This document shows positions 40,494 through 51,117 of a stretch of 64,000 nucleotides of DNA, one piece after another. This DNA is from Ptychodera flava (taxonomy: Eukaryota; Hemichordata; Enteropneusta; Ptychoderidae). Where the stretch lies: the NCBI RefSeq assembly GCF_041260155.1, contig NC_091931.1:16918476-16982475 (forward strand), read 5' to 3'. Each line of letters starts with the position of its first letter. Within the stretch, counting starts at the first letter, position 1. Made by a program: the position numbers and the translations under genes. The notes below the pieces were generated by a model, which saw only the letters and a program-made list of their open reading frames with translations, was not told the origin of the DNA and did no database searches.

Positions 40494-42312
40494 GGCTGGG
40501 TTCACAAATAAAGGTTGGGGGGTGGGGGCTGAAGGAAAAATAAATAAAAATAAAATAAAAATTTTCAAGCTCTCTCCCCGTCTATATCATCAAAAATTTT
40601 CAAGCATCCCCCATTTTTATATAGCCGCATATTTAGGGATGCACACAAAGTTAAAATAAACATGTATTTGGCAGTTCAGCCCACAGATATTCAACACTAC
40701 CTGTTATTACAGGTAGCAGTTTGTAGAGCCATATTCCTAAGGCAAGTTTCTAAATTGATTCATTTTTAAAGACACATCAGTGGACTTTTTGATTTATCAG
40801 TCAAAGCCGACTTGAGTTAATCCAACTCGATCTGGCCATGCCAATGGCACCTGCTGAAGAGCACACAAAATGACGATCATGAGAGAGTATGAAAATTGTG
40901 AATTCCTGCCTACATTAGATGCTACTTATAAGTTTTACAAAATTGACAATACTGGAAGGTTAAATAACCCTCTGAGATTTTTGGTGTAAGAATGGAAAAT
41001 TTGGTAAATTTAAAATAATTCCATTTTATTTTTTTCATTTAAATTAGTACAAAGTTTTACTTTTAACACAATTGCAAGCAATTTTGGATAATTGAATGAA
41101 GTAATGTCGGTTTAAATCAATAATGTAAGCTCATCTGCTGAATTCTTTTTAAGCAATACACTTGTTTTAGGAGTACTTTGTAATATTGCAACATTTAGCC
41201 ATAACCTAACAATTTTGATAAATTTGAAAAATATAAAGATCCAATTCTCCCAAATTAGTTCCAATTGTGTTTCTTGTGTTATTTTACGATGAGAATGTGA
41301 AAATTTAGAAAACCAAACATGGTGACCTCATCTTTTTCTTTGATATTTAATTATTCTCATATGCCAAAATTCAAAACTCTCCGATGACTTTCAAGTCTCC
41401 TGGTCTTCCATGTGTTGCTCTCTGGCCTGATCTTATGCACAAGTGTGTTTCACTGTCATGAGCGTCACATGACCCGACCTCTTCTTCAGCTACTTCATAG
41501 TCAGAGCTATCTCTGTCACTGCCGGTATACAGAGACAGTAACACTGCCCATAGGCGCGCAGTAGCAGGGCAGTAGCTGTATTAACTTTGATAATTTTGAC
41601 AGTATTTTTTGTTCAGTTTATGTATTCAGCTTGCGAACACAGCCTGTGAATATGTACCCTACAGTTGTATCATTGACAAATGACTTTCACTCTGGACTCT
41701 AATTCAATTATCACCCAATATTCACATATGCAGGCTTTTGTCGACAAACTGAATATTGTGCGTTCAGCATGCTGTAGGGAGACAGCAAGAAACTGCATTT
41801 GATATATTGCGCGGAGTATTGAGAAAAAAAATCAGCAGTTGCAGCTTCTGCCCCGATGCTTGGCCTACTTGATTTTTACAAAAATTCATAAATATTAAGA
41901 TTTTTTCGAAGCAAAAGTAATGAAATGTGACACAATGGTACCAGATCTTGTTTAATGATTACTAACATTAGAACATTGGATGACATTGAAATGCTATTAA
42001 GTGGTCTTTGAATTACCCATCAAACCTTGGAATCGTGAAAAAGAGGAACCAAAAAATTTTCAGGTCCCCTTATAGGCGGAGTGAAAGATTCCGTCGCGTG
42101 CGGGCGCTCCGGCGCACTGCGACCTACGACCCTTTACCTTTGGTAAAGGGTCGTAGGTCGCAGTGCGCCGGAGCGCCCGCACGCGACGGAATCTTTCAGT
42201 CTACCCTATAGGCGGAGCAAAACTTTCAAGTCCCCCCTCTACTATACCTCCAAAATTTTCAAATCCCCCCTGAATTCCTCCAACCCCCTAACTTACTTTT
42301 GTTAACGCAGCC
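40494..42312. mobile_element. Harbinger-like non-autonomous element, copy 1
   Basis: 1819 bp between GGCTGGGTTCACAAA and TTGTTAACGCAGCC. Interior sections match the 56.5 kb element in reverse orientation, for example the segments around 40630, 41720 and 42030. A perfect hairpin (42082-42198) is nested in it. There is no transposase ORF. Confidence 0.65.
42082..42198. repeat. Perfect 57+3+57 hairpin
   Basis: Left arm 42082-42138 and right arm 42142-42198 are exact reverse complements with a TTT loop. The arms are GC-rich (GTCGCGTGCGGGCGCTCCGG within) in AT-rich surroundings. It is bracketed by direct repeats TATAGGCGGAG (42071-42081 and about 42207-42217), while the related element at 56.6 kb has a single uninterrupted version of that place. 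It looks like a recent insertion into the Harbinger-like element. Confidence 0.85.
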
Positions 42313-42354
42313 TGAAGTCCGAATCTTTGATAAACCCTCAAGATGACATGTATA

Positions 42355-42359
<5 letters not shown>

Positions 42360-42405
<46 letters not shown>
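42360..42405. repeat. (GA)n microsatellite
   Basis: GA run just outside the 40.5-42.3 kb element. Confidence 0.95.
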
Positions 42406-42407
<2 letters not shown>

Positions 42408-43193
42408 ATTCGGAACGACTGTCAATGTACATACAATTTTACTACGTAAGATGGAAGTATTTGTCAATAAATAATTTTTTAATTTATGAAAAGGTCTTGC
42501 TTCCGTTTTCCCTCATTTATCGGACAATTGATATGGTTATTTATTGATAAAAGTATAAAGTAACACGTTACCTCCAATTTTTCAATAAGCTGTTTCATTT
42601 CTGAATGTTTACACCCCACTTTTGTTGGAAAATCAAATTGTCGGTAGTGAATAATTGCGGCCTAAGTCCGATCAGATAATTGCTATACAAGAATATGTCA
42701 TGCATATTTTGTCGATCGTTTTCTCATGTAGGTATTGAGGTTTTCTTTAGAAAGTTGCTCAAGTCAAGGGAAACAGATGTTTCGTGTAATATTTAGTAGC
42801 ATCATGAAGCTGCGGCAAACACATGCTCATTCACCAAAGCTACTTTGCAGCTGCAGCCAGTTCTACTGGAATGCGGTGTAAGGGTTGGACCATTTGGTCT
42901 TGGAAGGGCGAGTCTGAAGTTGCACAGGATGAGGTATTTTATTTTGCATTCCGATGATTTTGAGAGTCTGCTGAGCATGCCTATACTTTTCATAGAATTT
43001 TACACTTTCCCCAGTTTGAAAGATATGTAAATATTTTTCGATAAAAGAATAAATGCGAAAAATATATGAGAACTTTTACCCGCATATTTCTGTCCATTGC
43101 TAACCACCCCTCCTACAATCTATTTGTGGGTCGGTCCCTAGGCAGGGCCCAAACGTGCTCGCGATCAGCCAGTGAGACAACCCCTCGAGGAGT

Positions 43194-43207
43194 GGGCGTG
43201 GCACGTG
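43194..43207 (+). promoter_or_regulatory. GC-box/KLF-like and E-box pair upstream of gene 1
   Basis: GGGCGTGG (43194-43201) abuts a palindromic CACGTG E-box (43202-43207), 90-100 bases before the chosen start codon, in a locally GC-rich stretch of an otherwise AT-rich region. Placement fits a core-proximal promoter. Factor identity is inference from motif alone, and no TATA box is evident close by. Confidence 0.3.
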
Positions 43208-43296
43208 ATTTGTTCACAGGTTGTAAAACTGACCTCGAACACGTACCGGCACCTGTAAACGTCCGTCACACCGTGGTGGTGGGCCGAGCTCTGAAA

Positions 43297-43860
43297 ATGG
43301 CTGACAGCAACACTGAAGCGAAACAACAAGCGGATCCCAATCGCGAGTCCGCCACGGACGACATCTTGGAGACCTTGTTATTTAAGATTTTGGTGTGCGC
43401 CCTGCTCGCGTACGTAAGTTGCCGTGTCCTGAACGTAGTCGTGAAACGTCTTGGATCGGTCATTTCACCACTGTTCGTCAATTGTTTTTCGAGCTCGTAC
43501 AACTCCAGGATGGGTGGTGTTAAGCGCAGGCTGTTCGCCAACTTGGCCGACCTGCAGGAAAGGAACGGCGGGGAACTGACGATATTGGAGGTAGGCGCCG
43601 GGGGAGGTGCCAACTTCCAGTACTACCCTAAGTGCTCTAAGATAATTGCAGTCGACACGAACGAAAGGTATCAGAAATACCTGCAGAGAAAAGCCATGGA
43701 CACTGGCCATATTGTTCTCGACCGGTTCGTCGTTGCGAAGGGTGAAGACATGGGCGACATTTTGAACGATAGCGTTGATGCAGTGGTTTCTACCCTTGTA
43801 ATGAGCGGTATGCAACACCCTGAAGACTATGTTCGGGAAGTCAAGCGAATTTTGAAACCT
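43297..43860 (+). CDS. METTL7/TMT1-like methyltransferase, gene 1, exon 1
   Basis: First coding exon (188 codons, ends in phase 0) of a two-exon gene completed at 46397-46636, giving a 267-residue protein. Seen: a hydrophobic segment at residues 26-42 (a likely N-terminal membrane anchor) and SAM-binding motif I, ILEVGAGGGANF, at 97-108. D120 in AVDTN is a likely ribose-binding acid, followed by FVVAKGEDM (144-152) and SVDAVVSTLVM (159-169). These match the class I Rossmann methyltransferases of the METTL7A/B family, which in vertebrates are ER/lipid-droplet-anchored alkyl-thiol methyltransferases of about 244 residues. The donor is CCT|GTAAGT, just before the conserved P-G-G. I chose the ATG at 43297 because it sits in good context directly before the anchor. 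An in-frame ATG at 43066 would add 77 arginine-rich residues with no family counterpart. The substrate is not shown by sequence. Gene 1 is clearly divergent from genes 2 and 3 downstream. Confidence 0.88.
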
Positions 43861-44729
43861 GTAAGTAACGATGTAGGCCTATCCCCTGAAAAAAAATGTT
43901 CGGAAAGCACCCTGCTCGCAGAAGGGCATCATTTTGCGCCCTCATGCGTCACAAATTATTTACACAACTTGAAGCTTTACAGTACATATTTTTGACAGAA
44001 TTTTTTTTCTTTTGTCCGTACAGTGGTTACTGAAATATTTCCCCCCTCTTCATTTTGTACTAGTTCCATGTTGAACTTCAGCGTTTCCGACCACCATTTT
44101 TAAATGGCAGGCTGAGAATGTCAAGTCTGTATTTCATTTTGGGGCGTTGTTTACTTTTCATAAGTATATTGCCCGCTGCACTGAGCAACCTGTGAACAGC
44201 TTCAAACAAGTGCTCAAGTACGGACAGAGCAACATTCTTTGCATTATGCAGGCATTGTCAAGTTGTCGTCATGGTGAGCTGGAAGTGGTGGCTAATGGGT
44301 ATCCGCGATATCTTTTATATTAAAAGCCTTCCAAAATACCCCCTTTTGCGACAAAAAATTATCTATCTATCCAGTGTACAATCGTGACCTGAATTTTTAC
44401 TAAAAATATTAAAAACCTATAATAGTTCATACACTGTCACATACTCTTTTTCTAACCATCTCCAATATATGTACCAAGATACGTTTTTTCTTGAATGTTT
44501 TTGCAAATATTCTTATAAATACAAAAATCATGAACACAAAATCCTGTTCTGTTGGGCAAACATATGGTTTGCTGTTCATGATTTGGTCAAATTTTAGTAC
44601 TTTAAAAAATGTTTTTCTAAGTGAGTCTTCTATTCATGCAATTATAAAGTAGATATATCATTTGATGTTTTTTACCATTTTTTTGTGTATGTCTTCATAA
44701 TTTCTTGTTGTTTCCAAAGTATTTGAGGT

Positions 44730-44995
44730 ACCAACCATTTAGTTTGTCAACACAGCATCTATAAGTGTAAAATGCGCTTTCATTGTTTAAGTTTGAATTC
44801 TAGTAAAAATCAGTATTTATTTGTCGACAATAACCATCCAGTTTACACATTTAAAGGCTCGGTTGATGAGCTCAAACATTCTGTGTCTAAACATGCTCTT
44901 AGGAGTTGAACAAAAAACTATTGTGACATTACCAGTAAATACAAAACAAAGAAAAACTAATCAAAAGTTACGGCTACCGGCCCATTAAATAGCTT
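44730..44995 (+). repeat. Dispersed repeat family R1 copy in gene 1 intron
   Basis: GCATCTATAAGTGTAAAATG, CATTGTTTAAGTTTGAATTC, then AGGAGTTGAACAAAAAACTA and an end at GGCCCATTAAA. It lies just left of the duplication breakpoint. Confidence 0.45.
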
Positions 44996-46396
44996 AGATT
45001 CCCAATAAATCAAAAAAATGAGGTCAAAATAGCACAGAAGGCTGTGTATGGACTAGCTCCACACTACTGATTTGAAAACAAGATGGAAATATATTTTTTT
45101 CAACGATGCTGTGGATGTGATTGCCATAGAAATTTTTCTTTATTGCACAACTGAGATTTGACACTGCAATTATACACACCAGTGCTGCAAAATGAATACT
45201 AATGGTCTTTAATTAACGAATATCAGTAATTTGTCGGAATTTATTTTTCCTATGTCACTTGAACTGAGTGAAATTTTCCTGTTTTGTTGAGTGGACCACA
45301 CAGTCCCTCATATCAATGGCAGACCCTGAGCTGAAAGGTTGGTTGTAGAAAATGTTTAGCGCCCTCAACGAATGCCATGAGCAAGTCTAAACTTCTGTAG
45401 TATTCTTTTAGAAAATATAGTTACACACCGTCCCTCAGAATGTGATATACTAAAGGTGGCCGCACCATGTTTACTCAAGGAAGACTAATTTTGGTTCTGT
45501 TTATTAATCTTTACAGCCCTGATACTTACTTGAATGGTGGAAGTGCCCAATGTTAAAAATGTTTCCCAGTGTTAGAAATGTCTCCCAGTACGACAAAGGG
45601 TGCCAAATAGGGGCTATTTTTGTTGTATACCTTAATGGAGTACATCAGTATGACTGCAATAAATGTTTCATTGTTAGGGATTTTTTGGACAAATTTGTGG
45701 ATTGTTTACCTTTATAATGTTGTGTGTGAAGGATTTCCTATGTAATAAACCCGTGTTTAGATTTTTTGATGAAGAGTTGACTTTTTTGGTGAAAATTTGA
45801 CCCATATCGCCCATTCTGGCATCCAATACCGGTAACCTGTACACCTTACTATTGGTGTATTGGCCTCCCAATATTGATACTTCTCTTTATACATTATTGT
45901 TTTCAAGTTACATTCAGCATCCCAAATAAATATCGACAGCCATTTTGAAAAAGTAGCGCAGGTGACAAAATTCGAATTACAAATAATTGTTGCATGAAAA
46001 CTGCTTCAAAACGTTGAAAGTAGGTCTGGCATTGGACTGTGTTTCTCCCCAAGATTGGTATCTGAGTTGGGGCCTGACACAGAAGATTACCGCACAGATG
46101 TCAGGGCACTTTCTGACTATTAGAGTTTCATCTCCTGACATTGATGTACATGTCCAATAAAGCATTTTGGTTTCTGTGATCGTTATTCATGCTACAAAGC
46201 TACATAACTTGAGTAAAACTACAGCTGATTCAATAATTTCACATTTTCCTTCTATTTTCCTGCAACCAAGCAATGAGCACCATCCAGTCTTGTTATAGAC
46301 CTCTGTGCATGAAATGCGTATGTTATTTGTGTTTCTTCTTTAATCTATGCTTGATGTAGATCATTACCATTCACTATTGTCGTTCTCTGTTACCAG

Positions 46397-46636
46397 GGTG
46401 GCATGTTCTTCTACATGGAACACGTCTCAGCCAGCAAGAACAGTTGGACGCATCTGATGCAGCGCATGTTGAATCCCCTGTTCGTATTCTGTGATGGCTG
46501 CCATCTCACCCGTCAAACATGGACATACATTGATATGGGGGGCTTCCGAAGGCTGGAGTACAGCCGGTTCTTTGCTCCGCTGAAAGGATATATGCAAGTC
46601 ATCAGACCCCACCTGGTTGGCTCTGCCATGAAATAG
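46397..46636 (+). CDS. METTL7/TMT1-like methyltransferase, gene 1, exon 2
   Basis: Terminal coding exon (79 residues plus TAG), joined in phase 0 to the exon ending at 43860 across a 2536-base intron. The acceptor is TTACCAG|GGTGGC, so the junction rebuilds the family's P-G-G-x-F-Y-x-E-H-V block. It contains GGMFFYMEHV, the conserved LNPLFVFCDGCHLTR region and the C-terminal IRPHLVGSAMK, comparable to the RPHIYGYAVK ending of vertebrate METTL7A. It is followed directly by a GAT-repeat 3' UTR. A broken copy of this exon lies at 58.33 kb. Confidence 0.88.
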   Translation, partial: GGMFFYMEHVSASKNSWTHLMQRMLNPLFVFCDGCHLTRQTWTYIDMGGFRRLEYSRFFAPLKGYMQVIRPHLVGSAMK

Positions 46637-47154
46637 ATGAGAGCAGAGGAAGGAGAGATGATGATGATGATGATGATGATGATGACAAAAATGATGATGG
46701 ATGACATCATCACAGTGATAATATCATCACAATAATGACAACAACAATGATAAGTATTATTATGATAATGATGACCATGATGATGATGGTGTTGATGATG
46801 ATAATGATGATGATTATGGTTATGAAAAAAATGACAAACAATAGTGAGTTGAAATTATGATGACCATGATGATGCTGTCAAGTACCTCTCTGCATTGTTG
46901 GTATGATACCTCAAGCTCTAAGCTATCAAATCCAAATTGCAAAGAGGCGATTTGGAAATGATGATGATGATGATGAATGATGATGACTATCCACATGGCA
47001 CATGACACTTAAATCAAACGATGGCAACTTTCGTATCTCACAAACAGTATTTGACAGAAATGATGTCTTGATTTCAAGATGTGTTCATTATTGGACTTAT
47101 AATTTATAGCCAGGGACAAGATACTCGACACTGAGCAATCACATGTACAATAAA
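46637..47154 (+). other. 3' UTR of gene 1 with GAT-rich repeat and AATAAA
   Basis: Directly after the stop codon come interrupted GAT/ATG trinucleotide runs (46658-46684 and scattered to about 46990). A canonical AATAAA polyadenylation signal lies at 47149-47154. The same layout is kept in the duplicated block (58567-60300), where the GAT runs are much longer. Further AATAAA-like signals occur near 48624 and 48667, so the true 3' end is uncertain. Confidence 0.45.
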
Positions 47155-47994
47155 ATAGTTGGTAATCTCAAGATTATTTTCTACTTTAGGGCTTGGTCTG
47201 AAAGGATAGTGCCCTAATATAACATATTAGAAAAGTCAATGAACAATGAACATTAATTGTACAGACTTTGTGATATATCAGTTTTTTCAACTATGATTTA
47301 TCTCAGCTTTATGACTTTTAGCAGATAGTGTTCCATATTCCCAGAAAGCTTTTTTATTGGTTTATTTTTGTGGCTTTCATTAACCTTTCACTTCCCCTTC
47401 CTCTGAAACATCATTACACTTTCCGGAATATCACTGAAATACAACCTTCTGAAATAATTTGTGATAGGGCCCCAGAGGAAAGGGGTGGGAGTGAAAGGAA
47501 AATCTAGCGAGAATTTGTTTATTTGAAAAAAGCGCCCTTGCCTTCAACATTTCATTTTTTCAAGAGTATTCTAATACAGCTCAGTTATGCCAAAATTTGC
47601 ATTTTTACCTTATTACCATTATTTCAGGCTCAGTGATTGGTTGTTCTAGTAGTTGCTAAATTAATCATCATTAAATGTGTATTTTTTTCTAGAATTCTCT
47701 TTTCTTTCCAGAAACGTGGTGACTGTTTTGCAAGTGATAAGTTTAAAGGAAACAGATGGAAAGTAAAATACATTTATGCATTGTTGTAAAACCAACATAA
47801 TTATTTACCCATACATATTCCATCCAAAGTGTCAAGACAATCATGATTACGTACTTTAAAACTTTCTGTGAATTTAGATGTGTTTTAAATAATTTGACAA
47901 AACTAGTTTAGTTCTTAAATTGAACAGTTTTGTGTTTCAAGTGATGTTTGAATTACATATCCTAGTGTTCCATGGTTGATGGGATTCACCATAC

Positions 47995-48085
47995 ATGTGA
48001 AATGTTCCGTATCCAGACTCGGAGAGTTATAGCAGAATCCATTTCAATGGATTCTGCTGTAGCTCTCTGGATACAGAACATTTCA
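47995..48085. repeat. ~85 bp imperfect hairpin
   Basis: AAATGTTCCGTATCCAGACT... is mirrored by ...TGGATACAGAACATTT, with the centre ATCCATTTCAATGGAT. It lies in the 47770-48535 segment absent from the other duplication copy. Confidence 0.65.
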
Positions 48086-49143
48086 TATGTCGTTGCATGC
48101 ATGTATACCATACATACATGTACATACTGTGTTGCATACATACATACATTCCTAGTTTTGACACCCATACAAACACCATCACACATTCACATACATACAG
48201 ACAGGCACACACACATTACATATATGAATACATAATACAGAGTTAGAAAACTTCTTTGTATAATTTTATTCTTTTGAATATTTGATTAAATTATGTATTT
48301 CAATATTTAAGAAAATGTTATATTGTATGAAAGATAATTTGTAACAAAAAAGGACTTGCTGGTTAGTAAACAAGTAATTATTTCAGGTCCATGCTCTTCA
48401 TTTGTTAATTGTTTTAGGCGTATACAGTAAACATTTTATGTTAAATCTCATTCAAATCAACTCAGTTTTGATGAAAAAAATTTTTCTTACATTATTGTAT
48501 GTTGAACTTAACTGCTTGACATAGCTTAGTGTTAGAAATCAGTGCTTGCATGTGTTCAACATTTTGTGATACGTGGATCAGTGAACTTCTAAACACTTGC
48601 TGCTTTGTATAACTTGGTTAGAGTTAATAAAGATGTAGGTGAAACTTGACAATTACGTGTTGTTTGAAATAAAGCGATAAAATGAAACAATGAAAAATAA
48701 AAGCCATAATGGCTTACATACTCTCTTTAAAAAATCACTCGGCCAGGAAAATTATATTGTTCTTGTAGGACTTTCCCTTTAGGCTATTTTTATGCTATAT
48801 TATTTTTACTGACAAACAGACATTGGTCCACCACTACCACCGACCAGATAGGGAATCTCAGAGGTTTTGTTGGATCCAGGATGTTAACGGCTAGCTCTGC
48901 ATTGCATGGCTGTGTTAATATTTAAATAATAACACATGAGAGCGAGGGCACGGCTCGGGCATCATCAATATTTCGATCATGACCACCAGCCCGAGGGCAG
49001 GCAAAAAATCGTGATCTTGCCCTAGCTCTCATGTGTTATTATTTTTATTACACCGAACAAACTTCTTCGAGTACAGTTCGCCTTTCTGCATGAGTCCGGA
49101 CCTCAGAGTAAAATGTTGTCAGTGCCGAATCTGAGGTTTGCCG

Positions 49144-49311
49144 CTAAAGTTTGCCGATCTCCTCGGTGGCGTATCCAAATTTGTTGCTTGCATAGTCACT
49201 GAACACAGAAATTGCATTCCTTGTTGCTATTTTCGTTCGTTTGCTGTTTACTTGCATCAAAATATCGTCTAACTGTGCCGGTGACAGCTCTGCATGACGT
49301 TTCGCTGCCAT
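49144..49311 (-). CDS. Second, distinct Crypton-like N-terminal ORF
   Basis: Minus-strand ORF from the ATG at 49311 (in frame with one at 49326): MAAKRHAELSPAQLDDILMQ, then VNSKRTKIATRNAISVFSDY, to a TAG at 49144. It shares with the 25.2/49.9/50.4 kb ORFs the order L-S-x-x-x-L, S-K-R-T-K, A-x-x-V-x-x-x-Y, although the DNA is otherwise unlike theirs. This fits another family of the same recombinase-type N-terminal domain. No catalytic part and no clear donor follow. It lies in the repeat cluster inserted upstream of METTL7-like gene 2. Confidence 0.35.
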   Translation of the reverse strand: MAAKRHAELSPAQLDDILMQVNSKRTKIATRNAISVFSDYASNKFGYATEEIGKL

Positions 49312-49472
49312 AGTTGCCGACTGCAAGTAGGCCTACAAGCGAACGACAATTTGTTACGCGCAGAAAGGTTGCGCAGTAAGTAAACTGACGTCATCCATGT
49401 AATATCAAATGCAGAGGGCATCATCAAGTTCGCAGAGGGCATCATCACGTTCGCAGAGGGCATCATTATACA

Positions 49473-49651
49473 CATATTGACTGGCCATGAGGGCAACAGC
49501 ATACGTCTGTACCCCGAGGGACTGTGAGTCACCCCCAAAAACAGACTGTTTCCCGAGGCCGTAGGCCGAGGGAAACAGTCTGTTTTGGGGGTGACTCACA
49601 GGCCCGAGGGGTTAAAGACGTATGCTGTTGCCCTCATGGCCAGTCAATATG
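49473..49651. repeat. 179 bp palindrome P, copy 2
   Basis: Same palindrome as at 25457, in reverse reading order (CCCGAGGCCGTAGGCCGAGG at the centre). It is the left outer end of the 49.47-50.81 kb inverted repeat. It is preceded by a short direct repeat GCAGAGGGCATCATCA. Confidence 0.8.
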
Positions 49652-49654
49652 TGT

Positions 49655-50140
49655 TTTGTAACACACCTCATCCGTAGTCATACATAAGAACGTACCATAC
49701 ACAAAAGTTGTCGCATGTAAACTTATGATGTAATAAGCTTATGTTGGAGTGGTTCAGCAAGAAAAAGTTTTTCCCGACAGGGTCGCAATACTTCTGCAAA
49801 ACGTTCAATGCACCTTTGATTATCGTCTTCGTTCGTTTCGAGTCCTTGTTTGAAACCACAGCATTCAGTTCTTCTTCAGAAAGTAGGATAAACCGAGAAA
49901 TTTCTCGACTATCGTTTCGCTCGGCCGCAGACGGCATCTTTGTTTACATTCCAGTTCGCGCATGCGCCAATGTTTTTTTTGACGTCAGCGGGCATCATTT
50001 TTCGGAACTGATGGCAGGCATCAGTTCCGACAAATGATGCCTGATGACGTCGTTTACGTGGATCAGCACAAAAAGAACGCATCCCACGTGACTGTCAATT
50101 GGCGAATTAGAACACAGACTGCGGATGAGGTGTGTTACAA
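49655..50140. mobile_element. TIR module, inverted copy
   Basis: Same unit as 24969-25450 in reverse orientation, with the terminal repeats TGTAACACACCTCATCCG (left) and CGGATGAGGTGTGTTACA (right) both recognisable. It forms the left arm of a 1.3 kb palindrome. Confidence 0.6.
49668..49937 (-). CDS. Crypton-like N-terminal fragment, second copy
   Basis: The minus-strand ATG at 49937 gives MPSAAERNDSREISRFILLS, then EEELNAVVSNKDSKRTK, then a helix and read-through into the terminal inverted repeat, 89 codons in all. It is almost the same as the copy at 25173. It has the same upstream NRF1-like (49958-49967) and CRE-like (49980-49987) sites, and sits in one arm of a 1.3 kb palindrome. A full recombinase is not encoded here. 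Confidence 0.4.
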   Translation of the reverse strand: MPSAAERNDSREISRFILLSEEELNAVVSNKDSKRTKTIIKGALNVLQKYCDPVGKNFFLLNHSNISLLHHKFTCDNFCVWYVLMYDYG

Positions 50141-50147
50141 CACGTTT

Positions 50148-50625
50148 TGTAACACACCTCATCCGCAGTCTGTATTCTAATTCGCCAGTTGATAGTCACG
50201 TGGGATGCATTCTTTTTGTGCTGATCCACGTAAACGACGTCATCAGGCATCATTTGTTGGAACTGTTGCCTGCCAGGCATCAGTTCCGAAAAATGATGCC
50301 CGCTGACGTCAAAAACGACATTGACGCGTGCGCGGACCGGAATGCAAACAAAGATGTCGTCTGCGGCCGATCGAAACGATAGTCCAGAATTTTTTTTGTT
50401 TATCCTATTTTCTGAAGAAGAATTGAATGCTTTGGTTTCCAAAAGGACTCGAAACGGACGAAAACTACAAAGGTGCATTGAACGTTTTTCAGAAGTATTG
50501 CGATCCTGTTAGGAAAAACGTTTTCTTGCTGAACCACTCCAACATATTACATCATAGGCCTACATGAGACAAGTTTTGTGTATAGTACGTTCTTATGCAT
50601 GGCTACGGATGAGATGTGTTACAAA
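50148..50625. mobile_element. TIR module, direct copy
   Basis: Mirror image of 49655-50140, separated from it by about 7 bases. It carries the damaged ORF at 50354. The right terminus is mutated (GATGAGATGTGTTACA). Confidence 0.6.
50354..50512 (+). pseudogene. Crypton-like N-terminal fragment, third copy, damaged
   Basis: Mirror-image copy of the 49.9 kb ORF on the other palindrome arm. It starts MSSAADRNDSPEFFLFILFS; bases missing after ALVS alter the KDSKRTK region and shift the frame, which stops at 50512. Its NRF1-like site is mutated. It is the most decayed of the three copies. Confidence 0.4.
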
Positions 50626-50628
50626 ACA

Positions 50629-50806
50629 CATATTGACTGGCCATGAGGGCAACAGCTTACGTCTTTAACCCTCGGGCCAGTGAGTCACCCCCAAAAACAG
50701 ACTGTTTCCCTCCGCCTACGGACTCGGGAAACAGTCTGTTTTTGGGGTGACTCACAGTCCCTCGGGTTACAGACGTATGCTGTTGCCCTCATGGCCAGTC
50801 AATATG
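50629..50806. repeat. 178 bp palindrome P, copy 3
   Basis: Third copy, the right outer end of the 49.47-50.81 kb inverted repeat. Small differences from copy 1 (ACGGACTCGGG at the centre). Confidence 0.8.
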
Positions 50807-51117
50807 TGTATACTTTTACATGTCACGTGAGTCGTGTTGAACCAATGGCAGTGCACACTGAATGAGTGAGGTGTAATAATAATATATAGCCTTTCCGTAG
50901 AGCTACCGTCGCCCCCACCAAACAACGAATATATGGCGAGTGCCTGATGTCACTTCTGTCACGACGGTGAACACTCCTCGTACGGTTGATGACAGGTTAG
51001 GCACCCCCTGAATCCGGACGCCATTAAACATTGTCCTTCGTTCGACCTCCGAACGAGGTTCATTCCAACTCCGCAATCACCTAGGACAGGTCGTACCACG
51101 CACCATCTCGGACGAAC

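Larger units (their letters stand above)
48920..50885. mobile_element. Composite palindromic cluster inserted upstream of gene 2
   Basis: Present only in duplication copy 1; copy 2 runs from GGCTAGCCCT to the common promoter near 61533-61560. It is composed of a hairpin with arms AATAATAACACATGAGAGC (about 48925 and inverse near 49025), the ORF at 49144, and palindrome P, inverted module, direct module, palindrome P. Its right edge (GGTGTAATAATAATA) mirrors TTATTACACC at about 49047. It ends about 230 bases before the start codon of gene 2, so it may displace or supply promoter sequence. Confidence 0.6.

Noticed and set aside
43066..43296. 77-residue N-terminal extension of gene 1
   Set aside because: Low-complexity, arginine-rich, covers the E-box/GC-box region, and family members start just before the membrane anchor.
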